Assembly (NCBI GenBank): GCA_948435975.1
Contig: CAOJHG010000010.1
Coordinates: 1-14,966, forward strand
Origin: an uncultured Oscillibacter sp.
Lineage (GTDB): Bacteria; Bacillota; Clostridia; Oscillospirales; Oscillospiraceae
Length of the DNA: 14,966 bases
Direction: 5' to 3'
Shown: piece by piece, positions 7,065-14,695 of the stretch
Layout of the letters: the number at the start of each line of letters is the position of its first letter
Position numbering within the stretch: the stretch's first letter is position 1
Notes under the pieces: model-generated
The model's input: the letters and a program-made list of their open reading frames with translations, nothing else
Told to the model about the DNA's origin: nothing
The model's database searches: none
Translations under genes and position numbers: made by a program

Positions 7065-8039
7065 TCAGGCGTTCAGACAGGAATCCAAAACCGCCTGATC
7101 GATATTGCCGCCGCTGCAAATCAGAACGGTGTGCTCCATGGCTTGGCACTTGCCCTCCAGGATGCCGGCGAGAGGCATGGCGGCGGCTCCTTCCAGCGTC
7201 AGCTTTCCATAGAGACAGGCAGTCTTTACGGCTTGCCGGATACTGTCTTCTGTGACGGTGACGATATCATCCACGTTTTCTTCGATGTAGGGATAGAGGT
7301 ACGCCTCGCCGGTCTTCCGCACGCAGGCATCCGCAATAGAGGCGCAGGAGTCCAGAGTGATGAGCTTTCCGGCTTGGCGGGAGTGGTAGTAGACCGCAGA
7401 GCCCTCCGCCATGACTCCCACGATTTTTACTGAGGGCCTCAATTGCTTCATGGCGAAGGAAATGCCTGTAATCAGCCCTCCGCCGCCCAGGGGAACGATC
7501 ACCTGCTCCACGCCGGGAAGCTGCTGCAAAAGCTCCAGGGCGATGGTGCCTTGACCAGCTACGGTGTAACGGTCGGCAACGGGGTGAACGTAGAACCGGC
7601 CTTCTTTGCCGGAGAGTTCACAAGCCGCAAGAAAGGATTCGTCATAGGTCTCTCCGATTTCCAGCAGGCTGGCACCCAGAGCGCGGATCGCGTCCTTTTT
7701 AATCTGCGGCGTGGGAACTGGGACTACCACCGCTGCTTGGATACCCAACCGGCTGGCGGCCAAGGCGCAGGCCATGCCATGATTGCCGGAGGAGGCAGTG
7801 ACGATGCGGATGTCCTTTCCATGCTCTTTCATCAGAGTGGTGATCTTGTTGGTAGCGCCCCGGAATTTGTAAGCCGCCGAGGGCAGAAGGCTCTCCGCTT
7901 TCAGGTAGACGGGGAAGCCCAGCTTTTGATCCAAAGGGGACATAGACAGCAGAGGGGAAGGGGGAAATACAGTCCGGAGCTGCTGTTCTGCCTCAATAAA
8001 ATCGGAAATTTGGACAGGTTCTAAGGTTTGGCCTAACAT
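7065..8039 (-). CDS. PLP-dependent threonine/serine dehydratase-like enzyme (fold type II)
   Basis: This 324-aa protein resembles catabolic threonine dehydratase and serine racemase. These enzymes use PLP to remove water and ammonia from hydroxy amino acids, giving a 2-oxo acid through an enamine. Lys58 in SAAYKFRGATN is the Schiff-base lysine; the usual motif is SFKxRGA, so Tyr replaces Phe here. The substrate loop SSGNHG is at 83-88, the phosphate-binding tetraglycine loop GGGGLITG at 185-192, and SGGN is near the C-terminus. There is no regulatory ACT domain, as in catabolic forms. The start is preceded by a GAGGTG site and lies 9 bases after the RidA gene. As the last gene of the ureide operon it probably deaminates the amino acid released by the carbamoylase. 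Diaminopropionate ammonia-lyase is less likely from the shorter length. Confidence 0.88.
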   Translation of the reverse strand: MLGQTLEPVQISDFIEAEQQLRTVFPPSPLLSMSPLDQKLGFPVYLKAESLLPSAAYKFRGATNKITTLMKEHGKDIRIVTASSGNHGMACALAASRLGIQAAVVVPVPTPQIKKDAIRALGASLLEIGETYDESFLAACELSGKEGRFYVHPVADRYTVAGQGTIALELLQQLPGVEQVIVPLGGGGLITGISFAMKQLRPSVKIVGVMAEGSAVYYHSRQAGKLITLDSCASIADACVRKTGEAYLYPYIEENVDDIVTVTEDSIRQAVKTACLYGKLTLEGAAAMPLAGILEGKCQAMEHTVLICSGGNIDQAVLDSCLNA

Positions 8040-8048
8040 GTCAGCACC

Positions 8049-8504
8049 TCATTCAATCTCAAAAATGGATTCCACTTCCACCGTCAGCCCCAGAGGGAGG
8101 CTGTTGGTGCCGATAGCGGAACGGGCGTGGCGTCCCTCTTCGCCGAAGGCGTCGATGAAGGTCTGGGATGCGCCGTTGATGACCTGCGCCTGGCCGGTGA
8201 AGTCATCCGCTCCCGCTACAAACCCCAGAATCTTTACACAGCGCTTTACCCGGTTCAAGTCGCCCAGGTAGCTGTGCAGAGCGGCCAAGGTGTTGACGGC
8301 GCAGACCTTGGCGGCGTACTGGGCCTGCTCTACTGTGACCTGAACGCCCACCCGTCCGGTAAGAGGTTCGCCGCGGTCAATACTTCCCTGTCCGGAGACG
8401 AACAGCAGGTTCCCGGTCTGGTTCACCGGCTTGTAAAGTCCAGCGGCAGACAGGCCCTCCGGAAGCTCGATGCCGTGGGCCTTTAAGTTTTCATAGACAT
8501 CCAT
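8049..8504 (-). CDS. RidA/YjgF/YER057c-family protein
   Basis: This 151-aa protein belongs to the slightly longer RidA subgroup (members begin with VYENLKAHGIELP-like sequence). RidA proteins hydrolyse reactive enamine/imine intermediates released by PLP dehydratases, protecting other PLP enzymes. The conserved Arg128 in HARSAIGTNSLPLG corresponds to the carboxylate-binding Arg of active family members. GLLxVSGQG-like sequence (LLFVSGQG) and VEVESIFE at the C-terminus are also typical. The start is set by GGAAGGAG nine bases before the ATG at 8504; a longer upstream frame is an overlap with the next gene. It lies directly ahead of the PLP dehydratase gene (9-base gap), the pairing expected if it handles that enzyme's product. 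Aminoacrylate deaminase activity as in RutC is an alternative. Confidence 0.9.
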   Translation of the reverse strand: MDVYENLKAHGIELPEGLSAAGLYKPVNQTGNLLFVSGQGSIDRGEPLTGRVGVQVTVEQAQYAAKVCAVNTLAALHSYLGDLNRVKRCVKILGFVAGADDFTGQAQVINGASQTFIDAFGEEGRHARSAIGTNSLPLGLTVEVESIFEIE

Positions 8505-8527
8505 ATCATTACGCTCCTTCCATCTGT

Positions 8528-8797
8528 TTATGTAAAATCGACCAGAAGCAAAGCAATTTCTTCTGCCAGGCTCTGGAAGCGGGGACGGTCCGTCAAGGCA
8601 CTGCCCTTCTCTTGGGAAATGCGTTCTGCCAGGGAGAGCAGGGCCTCGTTTTGAATGATCTGGTACGTTCCAGCAAGCTCCAACAGCTTCTGAAGGGTTT
8701 CCAACAGTCTCAGCGCTCCATAAGGGCTGGGGTCTTTTACGCACTCCAGGGCGCTGGCGGCGGTGAAGGAAAGGATTTGGCAAAGGGCTTGTTCCAT
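8528..8797 (-). CDS. Small helical protein of unknown function (DUF6092-like)
   Basis: This 89-aa protein seems all-helical, with heptad-like leucines and no signal peptide or metal motif. The stretch SALECVKDPSPYGALRLLETLQKLLELAG resembles my memory of the DUF6092 pattern (SARGLxDEPxxYGPFRLLD), so that family is the tentative placement. It is surely translated: the ATG overlaps the nitroreductase stop in TGATG, and a GAGGAGGGG site precedes it. The neighbour upstream is the nitroreductase and 23 bases downstream comes the RidA gene. One-to-one coupling with the nitroreductase suggests a partner or chaperone-like role, but this is a guess. Confidence 0.6.
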   Translation of the reverse strand: MEQALCQILSFTAASALECVKDPSPYGALRLLETLQKLLELAGTYQIIQNEALLSLAERISQEKGSALTDRPRFQSLAEEIALLLVDFT

Positions 8798-9330
8798 CAG
8801 GTCCCCTCCTCTCCGAGATTGTAGCGGACCAGTTCCTTCAGGGGCCTCCGGCGGGGCATGTCCGGCATTTGGGCAGGATGTCCCAGGACGACCAGAAATT
8901 CCGGCTGAAGGCCATCCGGCAGCTTCAAGATGCGCCGGACCAGCATGGGGTGGAAGGACTTGACGGCGCAGGTGCCCAGACCCCGGCCGGCCGCCGCCAG
9001 CATCAGATTTTCTGCCGCCATAGCCAAATCCAGAACTCCATCGCTGATGTCCGGAAGGCCCTCTGCGTTCTGGGGGAGCAGAGCGCCGTCCAGACAGAAA
9101 ACGAGGATGCAGGGCGGCTGGCTCCCAATACCGGGAGAGAAAGATTTGACCTTCTGCACCAGGGCGGGGTCATCCACCACGACGAATTTCCAGGGCTGGC
9201 GGTTGCTGGCGGAGGGAGCCAGGACAGCCAGCGTCAGAAGCTCTTGAATCACAGCCCGCTCCACTGGCTCCTCCGTGAACTTCCGGATGCTGCGCCGGGC
9301 GCGAAGACAGCAATTGGCTTCCATGCTCAT
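8797..9330 (-). CDS. Nitroreductase-family FMN oxidoreductase
   Basis: This 177-aa protein is a single-domain FMN flavoprotein using NAD(P)H. The N-terminus has the FMN phosphate motif RRSIRKFTEEPVE. APSASNRQPWKFVVV (about residues 38-52) is the usual flavin-contact segment, and AAAGRGLGTCAVKSF matches the downstream GLGTC loop. RRRPLKELV is a common C-terminal tail. Family members act on nitro compounds, enones, malonic semialdehyde (RutE) or iodotyrosine. The start codon overlaps the hydantoinase stop by ATGA, and the small DUF-like gene overlaps its stop, so it belongs to the ureide operon. A redox step on a ring substrate or on the final carbonyl product would make sense, but no direct evidence exists. 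Confidence 0.9.
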   Translation of the reverse strand: MSMEANCCLRARRSIRKFTEEPVERAVIQELLTLAVLAPSASNRQPWKFVVVDDPALVQKVKSFSPGIGSQPPCILVFCLDGALLPQNAEGLPDISDGVLDLAMAAENLMLAAAGRGLGTCAVKSFHPMLVRRILKLPDGLQPEFLVVLGHPAQMPDMPRRRPLKELVRYNLGEEGT

Positions 9331-10751
9331 GTTTTCAGCAGGTCATAGCCCAGGCCATAGGGCTTGCCGGGGATAAACTGGCCCTGTCCGGGGAAGCCCA
9401 CATATTTCGCCTGCTCTACGACTACCTGGCCCCGCAGCAGCACGGTTTCCGCACGGCCAATCTGCTCCAGACCGTCATAGACGTTGTATTCAATGCCGGT
9501 GGGATTGGTTTCCAGACTGATAATGCCATGGTAGGCGGGATCGAAGATGACTAAGTCCGCGTCCGAACCTACCTGGATAGCGCCCTTCCGGGGATAGAGA
9601 CCATTGAGCTTGGCGGGGATGGTACAGCAGACATCGACAAACTTTTGCTTCGTCATACGGCCCTTGGCGACGCCGTAGGTCCACAGGGCGTTCAGCCGGT
9701 CTCCTGCGCCGGGACAGCCGTTGGGGACCTTGCGGAAATCACAGCAGCCTTTTTCCTCGTCCCAGCCCCATTCCTTCTGGTACATGGGGATGCTGGAGTT
9801 GTCCGAACCCAGGACGGAGAGCCAGTCCTCATTCAGAGCTGTCCAGAGGTAGTCCCGGTCCTCCTGGCCGCGGAGAGGGGGAGAGCAAATCCAGCGGACC
9901 GCCATTTTCCAATCAGGGTGATCCATCTTGGATTTGTCCAGGACCAGATAATGGGGGCAGGTCTCGCCGATGACGGCCTTTCCCTCGGCACGGGCGCGGC
10001 GGATTTCCTCACCGGCTTCCTCGCAGCTTACATGGACGATGCAGATGGGGCAGTGCATGGCGTCGGCAAACCGGATGGAACGGGATACGGCCTCTGCCTC
10101 GCCGTAAGGGGGACGAGTCATGTAGTGATACTTCGGTTCCAAATGGCCCTTCTCAGCCTCGCCGTTGCGGTGGCGGTCCAGAACATCGGGGTTTTCCGCG
10201 TGAACCATCATGGTCATGCCGCACTTTCCGGCTTCCTCCAAACAAGCAAGGAGCTTAGTATCGTCCATGTAAAGCGGGGTGCCCCGGTAGGCAAGGAAGA
10301 GCTTCATGGTGGGGATTCCCATGTCCACCAGCTTCTTGAGCTCGCCCAGAGTTTCGCTGGTGTAGTCGGTGCAGCAGGCGTGGATAGCCAGGTCGGGAGC
10401 CACGCGGCCCTTGGCACGGACATCCAGGCGATATTTTACAGAGTCCACCAGGTTCATGCCCGGTTCGTTGGTGCAGAAGTCCACGATAGTGGTAGTGCCG
10501 CCCAGGAGGGCTACATAAGTGGTGTCATAACCGGCGTTGGTGGTGACGCCGTCGGTGTTCAGGGCCTCGAAGTGGGCATGATTATCCACGCCGCCGGGGA
10601 GGACATATTTGCCTGCGGCGTCAATCTCCTTGTCAAAGGGACCGGGGAAATTGTGTCCAATGGCGGCGATCTTCTCATCCTCAATCAAGATATCCGCCTG
10701 GTACTCGCTGGAAGCTGTGACAATGACGCCGTTTTTCACTAAAACTCGCAT
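9327..10751 (-). CDS. hydA: Dihydropyrimidinase / hydantoinase
   Basis: This 474-aa amidohydrolase hydrolyses the cyclic amide of dihydropyrimidines or hydantoins to N-carbamoyl amino acids. The binuclear metal site is complete: His58 and His60 (DNHAH), the carbamylated Lys150 (TMKLFLAYRG), His184 (VHAEN), His240 (VHVS) and Asp317 (GSDN). SPPLRG and the C-terminal KGAIQVGSDADLVIFDP are standard for the family. The residue after the metal Asp is Asn where homologues usually have His, and the dinuclear-site motif is HAH rather than HTH. Length is typical. AAGGAG lies about seven bases before the ATG. It follows the carbamoylase gene by 105 bases and overlaps the nitroreductase start, so it is central to the operon. 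Whether the substrate is dihydrouracil, a hydantoin or another ureide cannot be told. Confidence 0.93.
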   Translation of the reverse strand: MRVLVKNGVIVTASSEYQADILIEDEKIAAIGHNFPGPFDKEIDAAGKYVLPGGVDNHAHFEALNTDGVTTNAGYDTTYVALLGGTTTIVDFCTNEPGMNLVDSVKYRLDVRAKGRVAPDLAIHACCTDYTSETLGELKKLVDMGIPTMKLFLAYRGTPLYMDDTKLLACLEEAGKCGMTMMVHAENPDVLDRHRNGEAEKGHLEPKYHYMTRPPYGEAEAVSRSIRFADAMHCPICIVHVSCEEAGEEIRRARAEGKAVIGETCPHYLVLDKSKMDHPDWKMAVRWICSPPLRGQEDRDYLWTALNEDWLSVLGSDNSSIPMYQKEWGWDEEKGCCDFRKVPNGCPGAGDRLNALWTYGVAKGRMTKQKFVDVCCTIPAKLNGLYPRKGAIQVGSDADLVIFDPAYHGIISLETNPTGIEYNVYDGLEQIGRAETVLLRGQVVVEQAKYVGFPGQGQFIPGKPYGLGYDLLKT

Positions 10752-10856
10752 AACAATTCTCCTTTTCTTTTTGGAATGATCTTATGGTTTGAAGCTGTGT
10801 ATCTGGAGCCGCTGACGCTTGGTAAAGGAACGGGGCGTGAAGTGAAAACAGGAAAA

Positions 10857-12065
10857 CTACTGAAATTCCGCGTCTTCCTTCTGGTCCAATTCCAACAGCG
10901 CGTTTAACAGCACATCTGCGCCGTTGGCCGCGTCCCTCCATTCCGTCCATTCCTGAGGGCAGTGGCTCAGGCCGCCGGCACTGGGGACGAACAGCATTCC
11001 GCAGTGCTGGATGCGCTCTGCCAGAATCATGGTGTCATGTCCTGCGCCGCTGTTCAGCACCCGCTGGGACAGGCCGAGGGCTTCGGCGCTTTTGGAGACG
11101 GCCTCCTTGCAGATGGAAGACATCGGCACCGGGACTTGCTGGAAGGTGGTGCGAAGGGAGCACTGTCCTTCAGGGAAGCGGGTCTCGATATGCTTCTTCA
11201 AGCGGTTCATTGAGGCGGGCTCCATGGCGCGGACCTCCACCGTGAGCCGGACTTCCCCAGGGATAACGTTGGCTACGCCTGGGAAAGCCTCCAGCCGGCC
11301 CACAGTGCAGACCATTTCCGGGTCGGTTTCCCGGGCTAAAGAATCCAGCTCCACGATAAGCCTGGCGGCCTTCTGCATGGCGTCATCCCGCAGGCGCATG
11401 GGAGTCGTTCCGGCGTGGTTCTTCGTGCCGAGAATGGTAACGTCGTAGCGCTCAATGCCTACAATACCATTTACCACGCCGATGCTGACCTTTTCCTGAT
11501 CCAGAATGCCGCCCTGCTCAATGTGCAGCTCCAAAGAGGCGTCAATCTTGTCCAGGTCTGGGAAGAGGGCGGCGGGAACACTCTCACGTTTGATTCCCAG
11601 GGCCTCCATTTTCTCAATGGCGGCATTGGTGAGACTGTCCATACGGCCCGCGAAAGCACCGCTTCCCAGAAGGCCAACCACAGTGTTCCCCTCTTCTTCG
11701 GCCCAGGCGGCAACCATAACTGTATGCTTCAGCTCCACACCGTTTTCCTCAAGCGTCTGCATGGCCTCAACAGCAGCGAGAACGCCTAAGCAACCGTCGA
11801 AAATCCCGGCGTTGGGCACGCTGTCAATGTGGGAGCCCAGAAGCAGGATGCGGTCCGTGCGGCCTTTTCGAGTACCGATGACGTTTCCGACTGGATCGAC
11901 CTGCACTGTCATTCCAGCGCTGGTCATGAGTTTGCGGAGAAGCTCTACGCCCTCGTAGTATTCTTTTGAGTAGGTGAAACGGTTTACGCCGCCCTCTGGA
12001 AGCGCACCGATGGCCCCAAGAGCCTCCAGGTGGGTGCGAAGCCGTTGTTCTTGCGTTTTCAGCAT
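10857..12065 (-). CDS. Zn-dependent N-carbamoyl amino acid hydrolase / allantoate amidohydrolase (M20 family)
   Basis: This 402-aa M20-type amidohydrolase cleaves a ureido group: N-carbamoyl-L-amino acids (HyuC), beta-ureidopropionate or allantoate (AllC). Metal residues visible are His79 (GSHIDSV), Asp90 (FDGCLGV), Glu124/Glu125 (AEEEG), His181 (LELHIEQG) and the C-terminal His368 (SHCPQEW). NHAGTTPM (His217), VNVIPG-like ANVIPGEV and SGAGHDTM are further family signatures. The dimerisation domain lies about residues 200-310. AAGGAG precedes the start by about eight bases; the permease gene ends 21 bases upstream. Together with the hydantoinase it would turn a cyclic ureide into a free amino acid, CO2 and ammonia. 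Separating carbamoylase from allantoate amidohydrolase needs phylogeny or assay. Confidence 0.9.
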   Translation of the reverse strand: MLKTQEQRLRTHLEALGAIGALPEGGVNRFTYSKEYYEGVELLRKLMTSAGMTVQVDPVGNVIGTRKGRTDRILLLGSHIDSVPNAGIFDGCLGVLAAVEAMQTLEENGVELKHTVMVAAWAEEEGNTVVGLLGSGAFAGRMDSLTNAAIEKMEALGIKRESVPAALFPDLDKIDASLELHIEQGGILDQEKVSIGVVNGIVGIERYDVTILGTKNHAGTTPMRLRDDAMQKAARLIVELDSLARETDPEMVCTVGRLEAFPGVANVIPGEVRLTVEVRAMEPASMNRLKKHIETRFPEGQCSLRTTFQQVPVPMSSICKEAVSKSAEALGLSQRVLNSGAGHDTMILAERIQHCGMLFVPSAGGLSHCPQEWTEWRDAANGADVLLNALLELDQKEDAEFQ

Positions 12066-12086
12066 CGCTCAGACTCCTTCTTTCTA

Positions 12087-13046
12087 TTATTTCTTACGGT
12101 TGCGCTGGAGGGACGTGATGATGACCGCCAGCAGAATGACGATGCCCTGGGCAATGTCCTGATAGAAATACTCCACATTCATCAGCGTCATGCCGTTTTT
12201 CAGGACGCCGAGGATCAACGCGCCCAGGATAGTGCCTGCCAGGTTGGGTTCGCCCTCTTTGAAAGCGGTGCCGCCCAGGTAGACCGTGGCAATGGCCTGC
12301 ATCAGATAGGTATCACCGGCAGTAACGTGGGCAGAACCCATGCGGGAGGTCAGAACCAAAGCGGTGATGCCCATGCCCACGCCGCAGAAGACATAGCCCA
12401 GCATGGAGTTAAATTTCACGTTCACGCCAGACATCACAGCCGCTTCCTTGTTGCCGCCGATAGCGTAGGTATGTCTTCCGAAGCGTGTCTTGCTCAGCAC
12501 CACGGCAATGATAATCAGCCAGAAGACCATAATGTAAATCATGGTGGGAATTCCCAGGAAATTAGTGTTGCCGAAGATGTTGAACTCCGACGGCAGGCCG
12601 GAAATGGGGTGGCCCTTGGTGTAAGCCTGGTTGATGCCAGAGAGCAGGAAGCCGCTGGCCAGTGTACCGATAAAGTCCGGGATGCCCAGATAGGAGATGC
12701 AGTAGCCGTTGAATAGACCAATGAGCGCGCCGCCCAGCAGGGTCAGAAGGACGGCCATCGGCATGGGCAGGCCGAAATCCACCATCAGCGCCGCGCAGAA
12801 AATGCCCAGCAGACTGGTGCCATAACCGGTGGAAAGATCAATGCGCCCCGTGATCATGACTACCGTGAGGCCAGCGCCCAGGATTGCCAGCATGGAGATT
12901 TGCCGCAGGACGGTGAGGATATTGCTGTGGGTCAGAAAGACCTCTGTCTGCGAAGAAAAGAAAATGCAGATGATGACAAAAGCGACAACGGTTCCATATT
13001 TTTTCGCAAAGGTTGCCAGGTTTAAGTTTTTCATTGTTTTTTCCAT
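12087..13046 (-). CDS. ABC transporter permease, ribose/sugar type (RbsC-like, CUT2)
   Basis: This 319-aa integral membrane protein forms the channel of an importer. It is strongly hydrophobic, with about 8-10 spans, starting TVVAFVIICIFF near residue 20. Family landmarks are GAGLTVVMITGRIDLS, NGYCISYLGIPDFIGTLAS, TRFGRHTYAIGGN (the ATPase contact loop) and GGTAFKEGEPNLAGTILGA. The start at 13046 (MEKTMKNLN) is chosen because TTGGAGG lies five bases before it; an in-frame ATG at 13076 lacks such a site. It lies 75 bases after the ATPase gene. The family normally carries sugars or nucleosides; here the neighbouring ureide enzymes suggest a nitrogen-ring compound or a ribosylated form. Confidence 0.93.
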   Translation of the reverse strand: MEKTMKNLNLATFAKKYGTVVAFVIICIFFSSQTEVFLTHSNILTVLRQISMLAILGAGLTVVMITGRIDLSTGYGTSLLGIFCAALMVDFGLPMPMAVLLTLLGGALIGLFNGYCISYLGIPDFIGTLASGFLLSGINQAYTKGHPISGLPSEFNIFGNTNFLGIPTMIYIMVFWLIIIAVVLSKTRFGRHTYAIGGNKEAAVMSGVNVKFNSMLGYVFCGVGMGITALVLTSRMGSAHVTAGDTYLMQAIATVYLGGTAFKEGEPNLAGTILGALILGVLKNGMTLMNVEYFYQDIAQGIVILLAVIITSLQRNRKK

Positions 13047-13051
13047 CACAG

Positions 13052-13057
13052 CCTCCA
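13052..13057 (-). promoter_or_regulatory. Ribosome binding site that decides the permease start
   Basis: The - strand reads TTGGAGG over 13058-13052, five bases before the ATG at 13046. This site supports a start ten codons inside the longest open frame. Confidence 0.75.
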
Positions 13058-13121
13058 AGATATACGCATTGCCCACGGACGCTCCGGCGCAAGCTGCCTG
13101 ACCGCCGTGCGGTATGGGAAA

Positions 13122-14621
13122 TCAAGAAATCGCATACTTCAAAATCTCGTTGGAATCTTTGAGCTGTTCCCGGTTCAGAACAGCGGTCACCCGTCCTTCG
13201 TTCATGACAACGACCCGGTCACAGAGCGCTTGAATCTCCGGGATCTCCGAAGAAATCACGATGCTGGGCATTCCAGCCTTGACGAAGCTGGAAATCAAAC
13301 GGTATATTTCACTCTTTGCGCCGACGTCAATGCCGCGGGTAGGCTCATCGAAAATGTAGACCTTCAGGTTATCACGGGCCAGCATTTTTGCCAAAACGAC
13401 CTTCTGCTGGTTTCCGCCGGAGAGTTCGCCGGCCGCCTGCTCAATACTGCGGCGGGAGAGCTGCACCTTGTCTACGCAGGCGGTAATGACAGCCTTTTCC
13501 TTCTTTTCCTGAAGGATGCCCCACGCGGAAAACTTTTTCAGATTCCCCAGGGAGCCATTTTCCCGAATGGACCGGGACAGTACCAGACCCTGCTGCCGCC
13601 GCTCCTCTGGAACCAGCACGATTCCGGCGGCAATGGAGTCCGTGATGTGCTTGAAATCCACCTTTTTGCCTTCCAGGTAGATATCGCCGCTGATCTTCTT
13701 GTCCACGCCCAGCATGGAACGAATGGTTTCCGTCCGCCCTGCGCCGACCAGACCAAAGAAGCCCAGGACCTCGCCCTTGTGGAGCTCGAAGGAAACGTCC
13801 TTTACCAGTTCTGCCCGGGATAGGTTCTCCACCCGCAGGACCACATCGCCAATCTGCCGCCCTTGGACGAATTCATCCGTAAATTCTACGTCGCGGTTGA
13901 CCATCATGTGGATGAGCTTTTTCTCGTCCATATCTGCCGCGGGCGTGGTTCCCACCAAACGGCCGTCCCGCAGAACCGTGATATCGTCTGCAATTTGGAA
14001 AATCTCCTCCAGCCGGTGGGAGATGTAGATAATGCTCTTTCCCTCGCCGCGCAGATACTGAATGTAGTCCAGCAGCTCTTCAATCTCGTGGTAGCCGAGG
14101 CGGGCTGTGGGTTCGTCCATAATAATGACTCCGGCATCCTGAGAGAGAATACGGGCGATTGCCAGCATCTGCTGATCGGAAACACTGAGCTCCTTCACCT
14201 TAGCCCTGGGGTCCAGCTTGATTTTGAGTTTTTCCAGAAGCTGGCGGGTGTCGTCATACATCTTCTTGAAATTGATGATATTCGTGCCCTTGTATCGGGG
14301 TTCCCGGCCTAAGTAGATGTTTTCCGCCACCGTGAAATAGTTGACTAAATCCAGTTCCTGGGGGACCAGGGCGATGCCCATAGCCTGTGCCTCGGCGTAG
14401 TCCTTAGGCGCGATTTCCCGACCGTTCATTTTCACTGTGCCGCCGTCCTTGGTGATAACGCCAGTTAAAATTCTCATCAGAGTAGACTTACCTGCGCCGT
14501 TTTCTCCCAGCAGAGCCAAAACAGTGCCCTTCCGCAGATTCAGACTCACATCCCGAAGGGCATAAACACCTCCGAATTGCTTGTCAATATGGGACATTTG
14601 AATTGCGTATTCAGAAGACAC
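13122..14621 (-). CDS. ABC transporter ATP-binding protein, double-domain sugar type (RbsA-like), GTG start
   Basis: This 499-aa protein has two fused nucleotide-binding domains and energises the neighbouring permease. NBD1 has Walker A GENGAGKST (residues 39-47), a signature LSVSDQQ, Walker B VIIMDEPTA and the switch ISHRLEEI. NBD2 has the degenerate Walker A GLVGAGRTE that is normal for RbsA/MglA relatives, then a canonical LSGGNQQ and FDEPTRGIDVGAK. The start is the GTG at 14621 because AAAAGGAGGT lies six bases upstream; the longer ATG frame from 14660 begins inside a hairpin. The binding-protein gene lies 75 bases upstream, with the hairpin between. NBD1's signature has Ser where E. coli RbsA has Gly (LSIGDQQ), consistent with one weak ATP site. 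Confidence 0.92.
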   Translation of the reverse strand: MSSEYAIQMSHIDKQFGGVYALRDVSLNLRKGTVLALLGENGAGKSTLMRILTGVITKDGGTVKMNGREIAPKDYAEAQAMGIALVPQELDLVNYFTVAENIYLGREPRYKGTNIINFKKMYDDTRQLLEKLKIKLDPRAKVKELSVSDQQMLAIARILSQDAGVIIMDEPTARLGYHEIEELLDYIQYLRGEGKSIIYISHRLEEIFQIADDITVLRDGRLVGTTPAADMDEKKLIHMMVNRDVEFTDEFVQGRQIGDVVLRVENLSRAELVKDVSFELHKGEVLGFFGLVGAGRTETIRSMLGVDKKISGDIYLEGKKVDFKHITDSIAAGIVLVPEERRQQGLVLSRSIRENGSLGNLKKFSAWGILQEKKEKAVITACVDKVQLSRRSIEQAAGELSGGNQQKVVLAKMLARDNLKVYIFDEPTRGIDVGAKSEIYRLISSFVKAGMPSIVISSEIPEIQALCDRVVVMNEGRVTAVLNREQLKDSNEILKYAIS

Positions 14622-14627
14622 CTGGTT

Positions 14628-14637
14628 ACCTCCTTTT
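14628..14637 (-). promoter_or_regulatory. Ribosome binding site that decides the GTG start of the ATPase
   Basis: The - strand reads AAAAGGAGGT, six bases upstream of GTG at 14621. It is strong enough that the ATG at 14660, which has no such site, is unlikely to be used. Confidence 0.82.
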
Positions 14638-14655
14638 TGCAGATGTTGTTGAAAG

Positions 14656-14684
14656 CGCATAGGGTGGACTCTCCACCCTATGCG
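14656..14684 (-). terminator. Hairpin between the binding-protein and ATPase genes (probable attenuating/3'-protective stem)
   Basis: The arms 14656-14668 and 14672-14684 form a perfect 13-bp, GC-rich stem with a 3-base loop. On the - strand it is followed only by CTTTC, not a full T-run, so it is probably a leaky terminator or an mRNA-stabilising stem. It lies 12 bases after the binding-protein stop codon. Sugar-importer operons often use such a stem to keep binding protein in excess over ATPase and permease. Confidence 0.65.
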
Positions 14685-14695
14685 TCTATTGATTT

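Noticed and set aside
7065..8039. Diaminopropionate ammonia-lyase (YgeX) as in gut urate clusters
   Set aside because: The protein is only 324 aa, with a threonine-dehydratase-type lysine motif; the ygeW-like and xdh-like genes of such clusters are not seen in the window.
5449..9330. A Rut (pyrimidine ring-opening) pathway made of the RutB-like hydrolase, RutC-like RidA and RutE-like nitroreductase
   Set aside because: No RutA monooxygenase or reductase is present, the hydrolase is in a separate transcription unit and looks like a nicotinamidase, and a hydantoinase is present instead.
13047..13121. A possible regulatory stem between the ATPase and permease genes
   Set aside because: Only short, imperfect GC-rich complementarities were found, none forming a convincing stem by eye.
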